39,830 nt of DNA from JBBSHJ01 sp038253135 (GTDB lineage Bacteria > Actinomycetota > Actinomycetes > Mycobacteriales > QHCD01), in contig JBBSHJ010000023.1 in the NCBI GenBank assembly GCA_038253135.1, positions 1 to 39,830 on the forward strand. The letters are read 5' to 3'. A model generated the notes under the pieces. That model was not told the origin of the DNA. It saw nothing but the letters and a program-made list of their open reading frames with translations, and made no database searches. Shown here piece after piece: positions 30,552-39,012 of this stretch. Positions within the stretch are counted from its first letter, which is position 1. Each line of letters opens with the position of its first letter. Position numbers and translations under genes: made by a program.

Positions 30552-30991
30552 TCATGTACGACGTCCGGGCACGCGGGCGATTCCCAGCAGATGTTGGCTC
30601 ACGTCCCGCATACCAGGCGTGCTGCTGAACGCGTCGGCAATGATCCTTGCGGCATCCATGATCTGCGGGTCTACGTCCCGGACCGTTTCCAGAGCGAGCC
30701 CGGCAGGACCTTCGACACCACGGACCTGCACATCGGTCAATCCGCCCGCCTGGATTTCCGCGGCCAGGCTCTCCGCGGTGTGGCAGTGCCCGCCGGGAAA
30801 TCTGTTCTGGTTCGGCGGACCTCGCCGGTCTCCAGCAGCCGAGTCCACTCGGGCGGGTACGGCGACGGGACCGGCTTGCCGAGTGACACCGACGCGTGCG
30901 CGACGTGACGGCTGATGGCCGCAGCGAATATCCACTCGCCCTCGGCCCTGTAGTAGGCGCGAATCCGGGCATCGATCCATCGCTGGTCCAT
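30552..30991 (-). pseudogene. SAM-dependent methyltransferase remnant, frameshifted
   Basis: One minus-strand frame from about 30991 holds WIFAAAISRH ... PEWTRLLETGEVRR. After an indel near 30800 another continues NRF, then HCHTAESLAAEIQAGGLTDV, VRGVEGPAGLALE and a closing HLLGIARVPG. Together they match the C-terminal half of common actinobacterial class I methyltransferases (AAAISRFAS..., FHRPEELAAEV, GVEGP, HLLAVARRP). The SAM-binding Rossmann half is missing. This fills most of the 577-base gap between the HNH and PAC2 genes. Confidence 0.55.
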
Positions 30992-31085
30992 GCCCGCAAT
31001 GCTCGTGACGTCGTACGTCGGTCGCAACTGGAAACCTGCGCCGATCGCAGGTGCGGGTCGCCCGCGGCCGGCACTCCGAGTTTCG

Positions 31086-32102
31086 TCAGGGCCCGTCGCT
31101 GCCACTGCCCGGGCCGCGGCGCCGGAGATAACGCTCGGCCTCCTGGGCAAGGGATTCACCACTGGTGTGCCGCAGCTGCGGCGTACCAGCCTTCTGCTCG
31201 AGCCGGCGCACGTACTCCGTGATCTCCTCGTCCTCGCTGGCCGTCTCGTCGACCATGCGCTGCCACTCCTCGGCCTGCTGGGGGAGCGCTCCCACCGGCA
31301 CCGGCATGTCGAGGACCTCCTCGATCCGGTGCAGCAGGGCCAGGGTGGCCATCGGATGCGGGCCCTGGGAGATGTAATGCGGGAGGGCGGCCCAGAAGGT
31401 CACGGCCGGCACTCCGGCCTTGACGCATTCATCCTGCAGGACGCCGATGATTCCCGTCGGCCCCTCATAGCGCGACTGGTCGGTGCCGAAGCGGGCCGCC
31501 GATTCCGAGTCGTACGACGTCCCGGTCACCGGGACCGGTCGGGTGTGTGGGGTGTCGGCGAGCAATGCGCCGAGCCAGACGAACTGGTCCGCCCCGAGAT
31601 CCGTGCAGATGTCGAGCAGCTCGGTGCAGAAGGCCCTCCAGCGCATGTTCGGCTCGATGCCCCGGATCAGGAGGATGTCTCGGTCGGAGCCAGGGGGCCG
31701 GCAGACCGACAGCCGGGTCGTCGGCCAGGTCAAGCGGCGGGTCACGCCTTCGACGAGCGTCACGGTCGGCCGGTTGACCTGAAAATCATAGAAGTCCTCC
31801 GGGTCGATCTCCGTCAGCAGCCGCGCGTCCCAGGTCAATTCGAGATGCTCGACTGCGCCCGTCGCTGCGTCGCCGGCGTCGTTCCAGCCCTCGAACGCCG
31901 CCACGACGGCCGGCGGCCGGGCCGCCGGGACCGGACCGCCGGTGACGTCCGCGCCGGCGGATTCCGCTACCTCGGGGTCCGCGGCTTGCGGCTGCCCGGT
32001 CTCGGAGTCCGCCGTCGCCGCGCCGGGAGTCAGGTCGTCCGCCTGGAGCGGTTCGGCCGCACCGCTGCTCTCAACCTGTCGCTCGCCCTTGAACTCGGTC
32101 AC
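31086..32102 (-). CDS. PAC2 family protein (proteasome-assembly-chaperone-like)
   Basis: A 338-residue protein of the PAC2 family found in archaea and proteasome-bearing actinobacteria. After a disordered, acidic/Ala-rich 60 residues come the core segments PAVVAAFEGWNDAGDAAT, ILLIRGIEPNMRWRAFCTELLD, FVWLGALLADTPHTRPVPVTG and PHYISQGPHPMATLALLHRIEEVL. The C-terminus is a charged coiled coil (EEWQRMVDETASEDEEITEYVRRLEQ). GTG 32102 is preferred, because the upstream GTG (32174) would run into metH on the other strand. Function is not established in bacteria. Neighbouring mshC and metH is the usual arrangement. Confidence 0.88.
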   Translation of the reverse strand: MTEFKGERQVESSGAAEPLQADDLTPGAATADSETGQPQAADPEVAESAGADVTGGPVPAARPPAVVAAFEGWNDAGDAATGAVEHLELTWDARLLTEIDPEDFYDFQVNRPTVTLVEGVTRRLTWPTTRLSVCRPPGSDRDILLIRGIEPNMRWRAFCTELLDICTDLGADQFVWLGALLADTPHTRPVPVTGTSYDSESAARFGTDQSRYEGPTGIIGVLQDECVKAGVPAVTFWAALPHYISQGPHPMATLALLHRIEEVLDMPVPVGALPQQAEEWQRMVDETASEDEEITEYVRRLEQKAGTPQLRHTSGESLAQEAERYLRRRGPGSGSDGP

Positions 32103-32167
32103 ACTCCAGAGCCTACGTCGGCCCGCATGTTCCAGGTCCGGCGAGCGCGTCTCGCTACTGTGTACTG

Positions 32168-35100
32168 GTGTCAACTGTGTCGCCGGCCGATTCGCCGCTC
32201 CTTCGTGCTCTGACCGAACGCGTCGTCGTCGCGGACGGCGGCATGGGCACGATGATCCAGGCGGCCGACCCGAGCCTGGATGAGTTCGAGGGCCACGAGG
32301 GCTGCAACGAGATCCTCAACGTCACCCGGCCCGACATCATCCGGGGCATCCACGAGGCCTACTTCGCGGCCGGCAGCGACGCCGTGGAGACCAACACCTT
32401 CGGCGCCAACCTGGCCAACCTCGGCGAGTACGCCATCGCCGACCGGATCGGGGAGCTGGCGCAGGCCGGTGCCCGGATCGCCCGCGAGGCCGCCGACCGG
32501 TTCAGCACACCCGAACGCGAGCGCTGGGTGCTCGGCTCGGTCGGGCCCGGCACCAAGCTCCCGACGCTCGGGCACACGACGTACGCCGCCCTCAGAGACG
32601 CGTATCAGGAGCAGGCCGCCGCCATGCTGGCCGGCGGCATCGACGCCGTGCTCATCGAGACCTGCCAGGACCTGCTGCAGGTCAAGGCCGCCGTCATCGG
32701 CGCCAAGCGGGCGATGACCGCCGCGGGCCGCGCCGTCCCGGTGATCTGCCACGTCATGATCGAGACCACCGGCACGATGTTGCTCGGCAGCGAGATCGGC
32801 GCGGCTATGACCGCGCTGGTCCCGCTCGGCATCGACCTGCTCGGGCTGAACTGCGCCACCGGCCCCGCCGAGATGAGCGAGCACCTGCGTTACCTGTCGC
32901 GGCACTCGCCGGTGGACCTGTCGGTCATGCCGAACGCGGGCCTGCCCGAGCTGGGCCCGAGCGGCGCGACCTATCCGCTGACGCCGGACGAGCTGGCGAC
33001 CGCGCTGAGGTCGTTCGTCACCGACTACGGTGCCCGGCTCGTCGGAGGATGCTGCGGTACGACGCCCGAGCACATCCGCGCCGTCGTCGCGGCCGTCCAG
33101 TCCCTGCCCCCCGGCAGCCGCGACGTGACCCCCGAGCCGTCGCTGGGCTCGCTCTACACGCCGGTACCGATCCGCCAGGACGCCAGCGTCCTGATGATCG
33201 GCGAGCGCACCAATGCCAACGGCAGCAAGGTTTTCCGGGAGGCCATGCTCGAGGGCCGGTGGGAGGACTGCGTGGAGACCGCCCGTGGCCAGACCCGTGA
33301 CGGCTCGCACCTGCTCGACGTGTGCGTCGACTACGTCGGCCGTGACGGCGTCGCGGACATGCGCGAGATCGCCGGCCGGTTCGGCACGGCGTCCACGCTC
33401 CCGATCGTGCTCGACTCGACCGAGCCGCCCGTCATCGAGGCCGGTCTGGAAATGCTCGGTGGGCGGTGTGCGGTCAACTCGGTCAACTTCGAGGACGGCG
33501 ACGGGCCGGACAGCCGGTTCGCCCGCGTCATGCCGATCATCCGCGAGCACGGAACCGCCGTCGTCGCGCTCACGATCGACGAGGAGGGGCAGGCGCGCAC
33601 GGCCGAGAAGAAGGGCGCGATCGCGCACCGCCTGATCGAGGCGCTGGTCGAGGAGTGGGGCATGTCCGAGGGAGACATCCTCGTCGACTGCCTGACCTTC
33701 ACCCTCGGCACCGGCCAGGAGGAGAGCCGCCGCGACGGCCTCGAGACCATCGAGGGCATCCGGGCGCTCAAGGCCCGCCACCCCGACGTACAGACCACGC
33801 TCGGGCTGTCGAACATCTCCTTCGGTCTGAAGCCGGCGGCCCGCCAGGTGCTCAACTCGGTCTTCCTCCACGAATGCGAGCAGGCCGGTCTCGACTCGGC
33901 CATCGTGCACGCCTCGAAGATCCTGCCGATGTCACGCATCCCGGACGAGCAGCGCGACGTCACCCTCGACCTCATCTATGACCGCCGGCGTGAGGGTTAT
34001 GACCCGCTGAGCGCCTTCATGCAGCTCTTCGAGGGTGTCTCCGCCCAATCGGCGCGGGCCACCCGCGCGGAGGAGCTGGCCGGGCTGCCGCTTTCCGAGC
34101 GGCTGTCCCGCCGCATCATCGACGGCGAGCGCAACGGCCTCGAGGCTGATCTCGACTCCGCCATGCAGGACAAACCGCCGCTGCAGATCATCAACGAGAC
34201 CCTGCTCGGCGGGATGAAGGTCGTCGGTGAGCTCTTCGGCAGCGGCGAGATGCAGCTCCCGTTCGTGCTGCAATCCGCCGAGGTCATGAAGACCGCGGTG
34301 GCCTATCTCGAGCCGCACATGGAAAAGACGGACGACGACGGCAAGGGCACCATCGTGCTCGCCACGGTCAGGGGCGACGTCCACGACATCGGCAAGAACC
34401 TCGTCGACATCATCCTCTCCAACAACGGCTACACGGTCGTCAACATCGGCATCAAGCAGCCGGTCTCGGCAATTCTCGATGCCGCTGAGCAACACCGTGC
34501 CGACGTCATCGGGATGTCCGGCCTGCTCGTCAAATCGACCGTGATCATGAAGGAAAACCTCGAGGAGATGAATTCTCGCGGCGTTGCCGAGCGCTGGCCG
34601 GTGCTGCTCGGCGGTGCCGCCCTGACGCGGGGATACGTCGAACAGGATCTCGCCGGCATGTTCGCCGGCGACGTCCGTTATGCCCGCGACGCCTTCGAGG
34701 GCCTGCGGTTGATGGACGCCATCATGACGGTACGACGCGGCGGCGTGCCCGCCGCGGCCATGCCGGACGGACCGGACGACACCAAGGCGGCCGAGCGGCG
34801 AGCCCGGCACGAGCGGTCCCGCAAGATCGCCGAGGAGAGGCGCGCGGCCGAGGGGGCCGAGCCGGGTGATCTACCGGCGCGCTCCGACGTCCGCACCGAC
34901 AACCCGATACCGACCCCGCCGTTCTTCGGCAGCCGGATGGTCAAGGGAATACCGCTGGCCGACTATGCCGCGTTGCTCGACGAGCGGGCGACCTTCGTCG
35001 GGCAGTGGGGGTTGCGCGGTGCGCGCGGCGGCAAGGGCCCGTCGTACGAGGAACTCGTGGAGACCGAGGGAAAGCCGCGGCTGCGCTACTGGCTCGAGCG

Positions 35101-35716
35101 GTTCCAGACCGAGGGACTGCTCGAGGCCGCCGTCGTCTATGGCTATTACCACGCGGCCAGCAAGGACGACGACCTGATCGTGCAGGACGGCGACGGGGGA
35201 GAGTTGGCCCGGTTCACCTTCCCCCGCCAGTGGCGCGACCGCCGACTGTGCCTCGCCGACTTCTTCCGGCCCGCCGACTCCGGCGAGCGCGACGTGGTCG
35301 GCTTCACGATCGTCACCGTCGGGCAGCGGATCAGCGAATACTCCCACTCGCTGTTCGAGGCCAATTCCTACCGCGACTACCTCGAAGTGCACGGCCTGTC
35401 GGTGCAGTTGACCGAGGCGCTGGCCGAATACTGGCACCGCCGGATCCGCTCCGAGCTGATCCTTCCCGACGGCAAGCCGATCAGTGGCGAGGACCCCGAG
35501 ACCATCGAGGACTTCTTCAAGCTCGGCTACCGCGGCGCCCGGTTCTCGCTGGGCTACGGAGCGTGTCCCGACCTGGAGGACAGGGCCAAGATCGTCCGGC
35601 TGCTCGACCCGTCCCGCATCGGCGTCGAGCTCTCCGAGGAATTCCAGCTCCACCCCGAGCAATCGACCGACGCGATCGTCATCCACCACCCCGAGGCGAA
35701 ATACTTCAACACGTGA
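32168..35716 (+). CDS. metH: Cobalamin-dependent methionine synthase
   Basis: An 1182-residue multi-domain enzyme that transfers the methyl group of methyltetrahydrofolate to homocysteine through cobalamin. The homocysteine domain comes first (VVADGGMGTMIQ, GLNCATGP, LVGGCCGTTPEHI: zinc Cys residues). The pterin domain follows (VLMIGERTNANGSKVFREAM ... LDVCVDYVGRDG). The cobalamin domain has GDVHDIGKN with the axial His at about residue 739 and GMSGLLVKST. The reactivation domain ends with RGARFSLGYGACPDLEDR. All four parts are present and uninterrupted. GTG 32168 leaves 65 bases to the divergent PAC2 start, too short for a cobalamin riboswitch. Confidence 0.97.
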   Translation: MSTVSPADSPLLRALTERVVVADGGMGTMIQAADPSLDEFEGHEGCNEILNVTRPDIIRGIHEAYFAAGSDAVETNTFGANLANLGEYAIADRIGELAQAGARIAREAADRFSTPERERWVLGSVGPGTKLPTLGHTTYAALRDAYQEQAAAMLAGGIDAVLIETCQDLLQVKAAVIGAKRAMTAAGRAVPVICHVMIETTGTMLLGSEIGAAMTALVPLGIDLLGLNCATGPAEMSEHLRYLSRHSPVDLSVMPNAGLPELGPSGATYPLTPDELATALRSFVTDYGARLVGGCCGTTPEHIRAVVAAVQSLPPGSRDVTPEPSLGSLYTPVPIRQDASVLMIGERTNANGSKVFREAMLEGRWEDCVETARGQTRDGSHLLDVCVDYVGRDGVADMREIAGRFGTASTLPIVLDSTEPPVIEAGLEMLGGRCAVNSVNFEDGDGPDSRFARVMPIIREHGTAVVALTIDEEGQARTAEKKGAIAHRLIEALVEEWGMSEGDILVDCLTFTLGTGQEESRRDGLETIEGIRALKARHPDVQTTLGLSNISFGLKPAARQVLNSVFLHECEQAGLDSAIVHASKILPMSRIPDEQRDVTLDLIYDRRREGYDPLSAFMQLFEGVSAQSARATRAEELAGLPLSERLSRRIIDGERNGLEADLDSAMQDKPPLQIINETLLGGMKVVGELFGSGEMQLPFVLQSAEVMKTAVAYLEPHMEKTDDDGKGTIVLATVRGDVHDIGKNLVDIILSNNGYTVVNIGIKQPVSAILDAAEQHRADVIGMSGLLVKSTVIMKENLEEMNSRGVAERWPVLLGGAALTRGYVEQDLAGMFAGDVRYARDAFEGLRLMDAIMTVRRGGVPAAAMPDGPDDTKAAERRARHERSRKIAEERRAAEGAEPGDLPARSDVRTDNPIPTPPFFGSRMVKGIPLADYAALLDERATFVGQWGLRGARGGKGPSYEELVETEGKPRLRYWLERFQTEGLLEAAVVYGYYHAASKDDDLIVQDGDGGELARFTFPRQWRDRRLCLADFFRPADSGERDVVGFTIVTVGQRISEYSHSLFEANSYRDYLEVHGLSVQLTEALAEYWHRRIRSELILPDGKPISGEDPETIEDFFKLGYRGARFSLGYGACPDLEDRAKIVRLLDPSRIGVELSEEFQLHPEQSTDAIVIHHPEAKYFNT

Positions 35717-36405
35717 GCCCGAATTCAATGACAACGCAGTTGCCCGGTGTTCTCTTCGACATGGACGGAACGCTCTTCGACTCGGAGAAGCTGTGGGACA
35801 TCAGCCTCGACGATCTGGCCGCGCGACTCGGCGGCACGCTGACCCCGGCAGTGCGGAAATCGCTCGTTGGGAGCAACCTCGTCGAAACGATCGAGATCGT
35901 GCATGCCGCCCTCGGGGTTTGCGCCGACCCGACGGACAGCGGCGAGTTCCTGCTCCGGCGTACGGCCGAGCTCTTCGGCCCCGACATGGAGTGCAAGCCC
36001 GGCGCGCGCGAGCTGGTCGCGGCCGTCCGCGCCGCCGGAATCCCGCGGGCCATCGTCACCTCGACCCCCCGCAACCTCACCGACGTGGCTCTGGCGAATT
36101 TCCCCGCGGGCAGTTTTGACGCGGTGGTCTGCGGCGACGAGGTGACCAACACCAAACCGGATCCCGAGTCCTACCTCACCGCCGCCCGGCTGCTCGGCGC
36201 CGATCCGGCCGACTGCGTGGCCATCGAGGACTCACCGCGCGGCATCGCCTCGGCCGAAGCCGCCGGCTGCGCCGTCGTCGCCGTACCCAGCGAGGTCCCC
36301 CTGCCGCCCGGACCCCGCCGGATCGTGATCGATTCCCTGGCCGGGGTGACCGTGGACTGGTTGCGGTCCGTCCGGGTCCGGCTCGCGAGCACGACACCGG
36401 TCTAG
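35713..36405 (+). CDS. HAD-superfamily phosphatase
   Basis: A 230-residue HAD hydrolase of the beta-phosphoglucomutase-like type: LFDMDGTLFDSEKLW (nucleophile Asp and acid/base Asp), a helical cap, IVTSTPRNLTD (motif II Thr), KPDPESYLTAARLLG (motif III Lys) and CVAIEDSPRGIASAEAAGC (motif IV acidic pair). It should act on a small phosphate ester or sugar phosphate. GTG 35713 overlaps the metH stop (GTGA), which suggests coupling; ATG 35728 would give a 225-residue protein. The pairing with metH is common in actinobacteria; its link to methionine metabolism is unexplained. Confidence 0.9.
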   Translation: MSPNSMTTQLPGVLFDMDGTLFDSEKLWDISLDDLAARLGGTLTPAVRKSLVGSNLVETIEIVHAALGVCADPTDSGEFLLRRTAELFGPDMECKPGARELVAAVRAAGIPRAIVTSTPRNLTDVALANFPAGSFDAVVCGDEVTNTKPDPESYLTAARLLGADPADCVAIEDSPRGIASAEAAGCAVVAVPSEVPLPPGPRRIVIDSLAGVTVDWLRSVRVRLASTTPV

Positions 36406-36455
36406 AGCGCACGGCCTCTATTCCATAGCGATGGCGTTGAGCACGTTCATCCGGC

Positions 36456-37361
36456 TCAACCGGCCGAAGCCGCGTCGGCGGCATCCGCCTCGGGCCCGGC
36501 CGGCTGCACCGGATCGAGGGCGGGGAACGGCGGAGGAGTGCCGCCGTACGCCGGGCACAACGGCTTGTAGTCGCACCATCCGCACAGCGGGCTCGGGCTC
36601 GGCCGGAAATCGTGGGCCTCGGTGGCATGGTCGATCGCCGACCAGATCGCCCGCAGGGTCCGCTCGAAGCGCACCAGCTCCTGCTCGTCCGGCGTGTAGC
36701 TCAAGGTGTCGCGATCCTTGAGATAGATCAGCCGCAGCAGTCGCGGCACGGCGCCGCGGAGCCGCCAAAGCACCAGCGCGTAGAACTTCATCTGGAACAG
36801 CGCCTTGGCCTCGAAGACGGCCCGGGGCGCCCCGCCGGTCTTGTAGTCGACGACGCGGACGGCGCCGTCGGGCGCGATGTCCAACCGGTCGATGATGCCC
36901 TTGAGCGCGGGGCCGTCCTCGAGGCTTGTCTCGACCAGGAACTCGCGCTCGGCCGGCTGCAACCGCCGCGGATCCTCGAGCGTGAAGTAGTCGGCGACAA
37001 GCCGCCGGGCCGACTCGAGCCAGGCCGCCTGGCCCTCCTGGTCCCCCTCGAAGAGCGCCGCCAGCCGCGGGTCGTCCGACACCACGGCCTGCCACTGCGG
37101 CTCGACCATGGCCTGCGCGGTCGCCGGCTCGCGCTGATCCGGGGGCAGGTCGTAGAGCCGCTCCAGGACGGCGTGCACGACCGTGCCGCGTACGGCGTCC
37201 GTGGACGGGCGCTCGGGGATGCGGTCGATCGCCCGGAACCGGTAGAGCAGCGGACAGGATTTGAAGTCGGCCGCGCGGGACGGGGACAGCGATCGAGGTC
37301 GATGACCCGTGGCGTGCTCGCTCTCGGCGGCTGCTGCGGCTGCGTCCGGGGCATCGTCCAT
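36456..37361 (-). CDS. RecB-family PD-(D/E)XK nuclease with Fe-S cluster motif
   Basis: A 301-residue stand-alone exonuclease-type domain. SLSPSRAADFKSCPLLYRFR opens the fold, followed by GTVVHAVLERLYDLP, GIIDRLDIAPDG and VVDYKTG (the catalytic D...DYK), QMKFYALVLWRL (motif IV Gln/Tyr) and CGWCDYKPLCPAYGG. Cys in KSCP and the three Cys at the end can hold a [4Fe-4S] cluster, as in AddB and Cas4. There is no helicase domain. It probably takes part in DNA end processing. It is found next to metH in other actinobacteria. ATG 37361 diverges from the MazG-NUDIX gene. Confidence 0.9.
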   Translation of the reverse strand: MDDAPDAAAAAAESEHATGHRPRSLSPSRAADFKSCPLLYRFRAIDRIPERPSTDAVRGTVVHAVLERLYDLPPDQREPATAQAMVEPQWQAVVSDDPRLAALFEGDQEGQAAWLESARRLVADYFTLEDPRRLQPAEREFLVETSLEDGPALKGIIDRLDIAPDGAVRVVDYKTGGAPRAVFEAKALFQMKFYALVLWRLRGAVPRLLRLIYLKDRDTLSYTPDEQELVRFERTLRAIWSAIDHATEAHDFRPSPSPLCGWCDYKPLCPAYGGTPPPFPALDPVQPAGPEADAADAASAG

Positions 37362-37458
37362 GCGGGCACCCTAAGCCAGCGCACCGACGTCGTACCGGTT
37401 ATCCCCAGGCCGAGACGGGCCGGCCCGTGCACCTCGCCGCGCCGGCGCTCTAGGTTGG

Positions 37459-38334
37459 ATGCCGATGAGCGAGTCTGAGATGACCGACTGGGTCAGAGAA
37501 TTCCACCGGGCCTTCGGCGTGCCGGTCGCGGATGTTCTCACGCCCGAGCCCGAGACCCGCGAGCTGCGGATCGAGCTGCTGCGCGAGGAGTTCGAGGAGT
37601 ACGTCGCCGCCGCGCGGGCCGGTGACGCCGTCGACGTCGCCGACGCGCTCGCGGACATGCTCTACGTCATCCACGGCACAGCGCTGACCTACGGCATCCC
37701 GATCGACGCCGTCGTCGCCGAGGTGCACCGGAGCAACATGTCCAAGCTCGGGGCGGACGGCCAGCCGGTCTACCGCGCCGACGGCAAGGTGATCAAGGGA
37801 CCCGGCTTCATCCCGCCCGCGATCGGCGACGTGCTCGCGAGCGTCCCCGCGGAGGCGGCCAAGCGCAAGCAGCGGCTCGCGGCGTACGCCGTCCTGCGGC
37901 GGAGCGACGACGGGGTCGACCAGGTCCTGCTCACCCGCATCTCAACGCGCGGCCATCACGCGGGGGTGTGGACGCTGCCGGGCGGCGGGGTCGATTTCGG
38001 TGAGGACCCCCGGCGCAGCGTGGCCCGCGAGATCACCGAGGAGACGGGCCTCGCCGCGACCGTCGGCGCGTTGCTGGACTGCCACACCGTACGGCTCACC
38101 GGGCGCTCACCGGCCGGCCGGCTCGAGGATTTTCACGGGGTCAGCCTGATCTATGCCGCGAGCGCCGACGAGCCGGGCGCCGAGCTGCGGGTCATCGAGA
38201 TCGACGGTACGACGGACGCGGCCGCCTGGGTGCCGGTCGCCGAAGTGCACGCGGGCGATCGGCCGGTCTTCGACGGCGTGCGCGCCGGCCTCGCTGCCGA
38301 CCGGCGGCGGGCCACCCGAGATCGGGATAGCTAG
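37459..38334 (+). CDS. MazG-like pyrophosphohydrolase fused to NUDIX hydrolase
   Basis: A 291-residue two-domain protein. Residues 1-125 are a MazG/PRA-PH-type domain: IELLREEFEEYVAAARAGDAVDVADALADMLYV provides the E-x2-E...E-x2-D-type metal site, split here as LREEFEEY and DVADALADMLY. AEVHRSNMSKLG and DGKVIKGPGF follow. Residues 140-275 are a NUDIX domain whose box is GVDFGEDPRRSVAREI and TEETGL (G-x5-E-x7-REUxEExGU). Both halves cleave nucleoside-diphosphate-type bonds, so the fusion may sanitise nucleotides. ATG 37459 or 37465 may be the start. Its stop shares the palindrome CTAG with the convergent signal peptidase gene. Confidence 0.88.
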   Translation: MPMSESEMTDWVREFHRAFGVPVADVLTPEPETRELRIELLREEFEEYVAAARAGDAVDVADALADMLYVIHGTALTYGIPIDAVVAEVHRSNMSKLGADGQPVYRADGKVIKGPGFIPPAIGDVLASVPAEAAKRKQRLAAYAVLRRSDDGVDQVLLTRISTRGHHAGVWTLPGGGVDFGEDPRRSVAREITEETGLAATVGALLDCHTVRLTGRSPAGRLEDFHGVSLIYAASADEPGAELRVIEIDGTTDAAAWVPVAEVHAGDRPVFDGVRAGLAADRRRATRDRDS

Positions 38335-38960
38335 AACCAGTTCAACCGATCCGGCGGCCAGATCAGCACGAAGGCATGCCCGACGACCAGGGTCGCCTTG
38401 ATCGGCCCGAAGACCCGGCTGTCCGTCGATCCGCAGCGGTTGTCGCCCATCACCCACAGGTCGCCCTTGGGGATCGTGATCGCGGCGAAGTCCTCGGTCA
38501 TCCCGTTGCCCGCCATGTCGACGCCGCAGTCCTCCTTGTCGGTGTAGCGCTCCTCCTGGCGCTGGCCGTTGACATAGACGGCCTCGTCGTGGCCGCTGAC
38601 CGTGTCGCCGCCGACCGCGATGACGCGCTTGATCAGGTCTTCTTCATGGAGCACGAGGTTCGGCGGGCGGCGGAAGACGATGAGATCGCCACGGTGGATG
38701 TCATGAATCTTGTAGGCCAGCTTGTTGACGATGACGCGGTCGTGCGGCTTGAGGGTGCCCTCCATCGAGCCGGACGGAATCCAGAACGTCTGGATGACGT
38801 AGGCCCGCAGCACCAGCGCGACGACGATGGCGAAGACGATCAGCGCCGGCCATTCCACCCACCGCGGTATCCGGCCGCGGCGCCTGCCGCCGTACCGTGT
38901 CGCGGTCGACGTCTCCGGTCGCCCGAGCCCGTCCTGCTGAGTCCTCGGGTCGACCGTCAC
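38331..38960 (-). CDS. lepB: Signal peptidase I (second copy of tandem pair)
   Basis: A 209-residue membrane-anchored serine protease that removes Sec and Tat signal peptides. One membrane helix (ALIVFAIVVALVLRAYVI) precedes the catalytic Ser65 in IPSGSMEGTL. The general base Lys111 is in DLIKRVIAVGGDTV, and GDLWVMGDNRCGSTDSR closes the fold. GTG 38960 follows the upstream paralogue's stop by 52 bases, so the two are probably co-transcribed. Its periplasmic part is intact; a short insertion near CGVDMAGNGM sets it apart from its partner. Confidence 0.93.
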   Translation of the reverse strand: MTVDPRTQQDGLGRPETSTATRYGGRRRGRIPRWVEWPALIVFAIVVALVLRAYVIQTFWIPSGSMEGTLKPHDRVIVNKLAYKIHDIHRGDLIVFRRPPNLVLHEEDLIKRVIAVGGDTVSGHDEAVYVNGQRQEERYTDKEDCGVDMAGNGMTEDFAAITIPKGDLWVMGDNRCGSTDSRVFGPIKATLVVGHAFVLIWPPDRLNWF

Positions 38961-39012
38961 GGCAGCAACGGTACGGCACGCGCCCGGCCAGGCGGCCCTT
39001 GCGCGGGGGAGG

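Noticed and set aside
32103..32167. Cobalamin or SAM riboswitch before metH
   Set aside because: The divergent gap is only 65 bases, too short for either, and no conserved box is visible.
32171..33910. 579-codon open frame on the minus strand
   Set aside because: Antisense to metH; composition is that of a reverse-complement shadow.
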